Shown: piece by piece, positions 6,001 to 7,941 of the stretch
Position numbering within the stretch: position 1 is the stretch's first letter
Layout of the letters: each line of letters begins with the position of its first letter
Source: Deltaproteobacteria bacterium
Lineage (GTDB): Bacteria > UBA10199 > DSSB01
Direction: 5' to 3'
Length of the DNA stretch: 7,941 bases
NCBI GenBank assembly: GCA_020440745.1
Contig: JAGRNM010000056.1
Span: 1-7,941, forward strand
Translations under genes and position numbers: made by a program
The notes under the pieces: generated by a model
Databases searched by the model: none
What the model saw: only the letters and a program-made list of their open reading frames with translations
Told to the model about the DNA's origin: nothing

Positions 6001-7941
6001 GGATCGACTTGCGCCAAAGCTCGCCCCTGAATGTCCAAAACATTTAAAGTAGTCAGGCGTGCGGATTTGAGTTGTTCGACAGCTTGCTGAAAAATTTCTT
6101 GCTGATCAGTAGGCAAACTTTGTTCAATTTTTTTGAGCGCCTGATAGCCTGCTTCCGTGTCGGGCCTAAATGTTTTGGGATTAATCCAAGCGGCCTTTTT
6201 AATCTTGGGTGCCTTAAGCTTAGTTATGGGCAGCAAGAGGTTATTATTAACTAAGCCTAGCCAGATTTGTTGAGAACTATAACCACTATCTTGAGCTATT
6301 TCTTTAAAGGCATCTTCAGGCACCGCCCCGATATTGTCGTGAATTGTCCGCACAACTCGGCCTAGGTTATCCAAGACAGAGGTCTTAGGGGTATTGTAAC
6401 AAAGCTCGGCTTGCTTTAAGGCAAGGTATTCGTTTTTTTGGGCCTGGTGGGTGGGCTGGATGGGATTGGTAGCTTGTGGGTATTCTTTCATAAAGGCCTG
6501 ATAATAAGGCGCCTGCAGGATGCTGTCGTTTTCGTCGTAATTTAATACTTCCCAAGGGGTATAAAGACTCTGAGTTAAAAAACCCTTCGAAGTATTGTGG
6601 CGCAAGGGTCTCTCTAAGGCGTCATAATGAAATATCGCCGGCGGACAGACTAGCTGGGCCTTTAACAATCGGCTTTGCTTTTGATATTTAGAAACCGAAG
6701 CATAATAGGCCAGGTATTCTTCTAGCACTTGATGCTTGGAGTTATAGACGCGGCGGTCTGTGCAAATCCAGCGTGGGGAGTTTGAGGTGCTAGAATCCCC
6801 ACTAGCCGGTGGCCAGGTGCTAAGACTGCCCACAGTGGTCTGCTTTTTGTTTTCAATGACCCGGCCCAAGCCGTCTTGATAACTTAGGTGGATTTCTATG
6901 GGGCTTTGTGGCGCATCTTGGGATTTTTTTTGCCAAGCGTTTTCTTCGCTTAAACTAATCTGTCTTTGCAGTTGAATAGCGCCCACGGGCTGGCCGCGCT
7001 CTTGCCAGGCAAAGAGGTCGTAATAAAAAAATTGGGTGGCGCCCTGGAGATAAGCGGCGGGCTCTGTTAAGATGGCCTGCCATTTACTGTGATCCTTAAA
7101 GTGAGATTGAATAGCACTTTTACTAAAAGAAGCGGTCTTGCCCTTTTCTTTTGCCTCTTCCTTTAATTTTTTTAAGAGAGGATAGCGTTGGTATTGGGCT
7201 AGGTTCATGTCCCCAGCGCTTTTTCCCCCAACACTGCCCCAATGGGACTGCACCATCACCTGACCTAAGGGATCAAAGAGCACAGCATTAAGATTGCCAT
7301 TGTAATCACAAACTTGACTTACTTGGAGAGCCTGGTAGTCGTTAGTAAATTGGGTGTTAAGGCTCGCGCTGGCGCTGGAATAATCCGTAGTCTGGGTGAC
7401 AAAGAGAGCATAATCATCATAGCTAAGGGTGCTTTTAATCTTCAGGCTAGGATTGGCCCTTTTTAAATCAGAATAAGCGTAGTCGCTTTGAATCACTTGA
7501 CCAAATTGATTAAGCTTTTCCCTTTTGACAGCATAGTATTGGATAGGCTCTCGCTGCCACCAATAGTCGTTGTTATTGGTGTCGTAATAATAGCCGGCTT
7601 CTTGGTTGAGAATTTCCGATAGAGAAGGCAAAGTTTTTTTAGTCTCCGTCCAAGATGAGTTGTTTATACTTGAGTAAATTTTTTCCGCCATTGAATTGGG
7701 AAAAACCGCCTTTTGACTATGGTGTAAAAGACCCCAACTATTAATATTCCCTAAGGGCAAAGCCCCACTTTGGTCAGGATCCCAAAAATAAAATTGTTGC
7801 CAGTCAAAGATCCTAGCTTGTGGAGTAGAATCGGAAACAGAATCCGAGGTCGCAAGCTCCCCATCAAAAGGCGTGCCGTAGTTGATGGTATTTTTTAAGG
7901 CAGCTTGCACTTTTTGACTTAAAGCCTGCCAAGTGACTAGT
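3015..7941 (-). CDS. TcB-TcC fused Tc (ABC) toxin-type RHS protein with variable C-terminal toxin domain (N-terminus beyond the window)
   Basis: The frame is open through the right edge. The GTG at 7910 is probably internal: ten more in-frame codons precede it without a stop, and TcB proteins carry an SpvB-like part and a beta-propeller before this region. Counting from that GTG, residues 1-600 resemble the TcB C-terminal half: WW at 117-118, NDYQALQ at 190-196, DYNGN at 202-206, QDGLGR at 345-350, YTPWEV near 451-456 and LDNLGR at 512-517. TcC/TccC-like sequence follows: LDIQGR at 625-630, SWDSR near 687-691, HYDGAGL from 748, YD repeats to 1089, and the RHS core from YFPYGG (1225) through GARYYAPWLGRWLSPDPAG (1264-1282) to M1306. 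In Tc toxins these parts form a hollow shell holding the cleaved C-terminal effector, which is passed through a TcA pore into a target cell. B and C are usually separate genes; here they are one chain. No TcA gene is in the window. Confidence 0.92.
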   Translation of the reverse strand, partial: LVTWQALSQKVQAALKNTINYGTPFDGELATSDSVSDSTPQARIFDWQQFYFWDPDQSGALPLGNINSWGLLHHSQKAVFPNSMAEKIYSSINNSSWTETKKTLPSLSEILNQEAGYYYDTNNNDYWWQREPIQYYAVKREKLNQFGQVIQSDYAYSDLKRANPSLKIKSTLSYDDYALFVTQTTDYSSASASLNTQFTNDYQALQVSQVCDYNGNLNAVLFDPLGQVMVQSHWGSVGGKSAGDMNLAQYQRYPLLKKLKEEAKEKGKTASFSKSAIQSHFKDHSKWQAILTEPAAYLQGATQFFYYDLFAWQERGQPVGAIQLQRQISLSEENAWQKKSQDAPQSPIEIHLSYQDGLGRVIENKKQTTVGSLSTWPPASGDSSTSNSPRWICTDRRVYNSKHQVLEEYLAYYASVSKYQKQSRLLKAQLVCPPAIFHYDALERPLRHNTSKGFLTQSLYTPWEVLNYDENDSILQAPYYQAFMKEYPQATNPIQPTHQAQKNEYLALKQAELCYNTPKTSVLDNLGRVVRTIHDNIGAVPEDAFKEIAQDSGYSSQQIWLGLVNNNLLLPITKLKAPKIKKAAWINPKTFRPDTEAGYQALKKIEQSLPTDQQEIFQQAVEQLKSARLTTLNVLDIQGRALAQVDPRLLFENIAKQSDLSNFKTVYAMNGVVMTQDSADAGTSTTLTNVFGKPIFSWDSRKFLHALQYDSLQRLVKKYTYGGDGSTQNNLSEFIVYGDTVSSSSLEGDNLNGEIYQHYDGAGLVTHLLYNLTGQLLKTQRQFRPDYQVSANWTANKQTAVQKCPAYVTEYVYDDLGRLQAEKTPDGSVQTLQYNLAGQLSELKLKTASGSEESVVKNISYQASGQESQVDYGNGVSTQYRYEPTTERLLEIRSITTNTIRTTLQALNYIYDPVGNVTRSMDKTWQSVFSYNQEVKPISDYRYDPLYRLILATGRQHPALAKPGSGSNKGLRWIPACPTNPNDQKQLIQYRQHYHYDVAGNLGQIRHFTPIKNKSPAWTQNQKLANNSNQLREVTYGTSAKASKTFSYDGHGNQLTLNSTKPNLAWNESNQLSQVTIIDRPKTELSDTDYYLYDSAGQRVRKVSQRLKNQGKTLEVEDKLYLGSYEIKRVYLCPLALKGDFQKIKANLNTAELDLSKLKTDLEQDGASKILERQSLKLKQGEKLLLLYHLWTQDDLNRESTTANKSQWRYQLSDRLDSISLELNEQTQLISYEEYFPYGGTAYVAGNQAIQVAIKEYRYSGQERDHSTGLYYYGARYYAPWLGRWLSPDPAGTIDGLNLYAFVEGNPITFRDVGGMGKNRPIRRPQSSKRKGLAPSMHKVSANRPIRSKSLESFSSLMKRPNFNEGKKKAAAIEYILASQQKTSQQATKKTTKQEVKKKITQLISSVNPGRKDLAAPHRFPYSLIRDIVASASRGNGTNSNSVDTLYTHLSRASQKAEAFFETKKNAAILAKNLESQSLYDALIEKYSQSRETLKTAYDEYKLSPADKSATHLVVAFNNLASNAPGYGPHTTCNLPVSDSLHLNVEDSPDSMGKYPLTPRSKRALKAAVDIQQDYPDIWKDKRITLPVDSSKKNLVTPTGRLVPLSDIKFRKSLPNIPDYIPKKVVNIGARVVQGVLSIRN
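3018..3992 (-). other. Variable C-terminal effector region of the RHS toxin, unrecognised domain
   Basis: This covers residues 1307-1631 of the RHS protein, after the core. In TcC and other RHS toxins this is the hypervariable cytotoxic part released by self-cleavage. Residues 1307-1400 are a basic linker with 23 K/R and 4 D/E. Residues 1401-1500 look helical. Residues 1514-1523 (APGYGPHTTC) and 1532-1552 (from HLNVEDSPDS to PRSK) carry the only cysteine (C1523) and two of the five histidines of 1401-1631 (H1520, H1532), a possible active site by inference only. The tail ends in a hydrophobic-basic helix-like stretch (KKVVNIGARVVQGVLSIRN). I see no ADP-ribosyltransferase, HEXXH, HNH or deaminase signature. 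Sampled lines here average 37% G+C against 53% in the shell. Confidence 0.7.
3993..4268 (-). other. RHS core / self-cleavage segment
   Basis: Residues 1215-1306 hold the segment most conserved among TcC proteins: EEYFPYGGTAY, YRYSGQERD, TGLYYYGARYY, PWLGRWLSPDPAG, DGLNLYAF and NPITFRDVGGM. In TcC this part forms the aspartyl self-protease that cuts just after the core. Candidate aspartates are D1255, D1279, D1285 and D1302. The usual ending DPDG(L/M) reads DVGGM here: the aspartate is kept, while the proline and second aspartate are lost. Cleavage near residue 1306 is inferred from the family. Confidence 0.8.
4644..5816 (-). repeat. YD-repeat array of the TcC shell
   Basis: Degenerate YD-type repeats recur in the protein: YDSLQR at 699, YDGAGL at 749, YDDLGR at 803, YDPVGN at 901, YDPLYR at 933, YDVAGN at 986, YDGHGN at 1038 and YDSAGQR at 1083. 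Each forms a beta-hairpin of the shell wall in solved Tc and RHS structures. The repeats are at protein level and diverged, not DNA repeats. Confidence 0.8.

Noticed and set aside
6072..6254. 60-codon open frame on the plus strand
   Set aside because: It is antisense to the TcB-like part of the toxin gene and its composition mirrors that coding sequence.
7908..7910. GTG as the real start of the RHS protein
   Set aside because: The frame continues upstream to the window edge without a stop, no Shine-Dalgarno sequence precedes the GTG, and TcB homologues extend far further N-terminally.

Overview
The window is bacterial chromosomal sequence of moderate to low G+C content (hand-counted 60-base lines run from 27% to 63%). 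Genes use ATG starts, with Shine-Dalgarno-like sequences at several of them, and one gene encodes a clear Sec signal peptide. The gene set is a DUF1015 protein, a MazF-type toxin-antitoxin pair and a Tc (ABC) toxin-type RHS protein. It does not fix the taxon. A Gram-negative or Desulfobacterota-like host is only a guess.

Layout: (1) 1-1020, minus strand: a DUF1015-family protein whose C-terminus lies beyond the left edge. (2) 1021-1214: divergent intergenic region with a plausible promoter for the DUF1015 gene. (3) 1215-2213, plus strand: a predicted exported protein of unknown function that looks like a tandem duplication of one domain. (4) 2214-2281: short convergent spacer. (5) 2282-2871, minus strand: a two-gene toxin-antitoxin operon, ribbon-helix-helix antitoxin then MazF/PemK toxin, with a one-base overlap (TAATG) and a strong -35 box placed so that the antitoxin mRNA would be nearly leaderless. 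(6) 2872-3014: spacer with no gene, holding that promoter. (7) 3015-7941, minus strand: one very long reading frame that stays open through the right edge. It is the C-terminal 1641 residues or so of a fused TcB-TcC RHS toxin.

The large gene dominates the window. Its first ~600 residues resemble the C-terminal half of TcB (TcaC/TcdB). They lead without a break into a TcC/TccC-like YD-repeat shell, an RHS core ending at residue 1306 (counting from the GTG at 7910), and a 325-residue variable C-terminus. In Tc toxins that C-terminus is the cytotoxic effector, cleaved inside the RHS cocoon and injected through the TcA pore. Here it begins with a very basic linker (23 K/R against 4 D/E in 94 residues), is clearly AT-richer than the shell, and matches no toxin fold I recognise. 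It is the best candidate for something undescribed. No TcA gene and no obvious immunity gene is visible. The toxin-antitoxin operon sits directly downstream on the same strand, in the position where an RHS immunity gene would usually be, but looks like a self-contained module.
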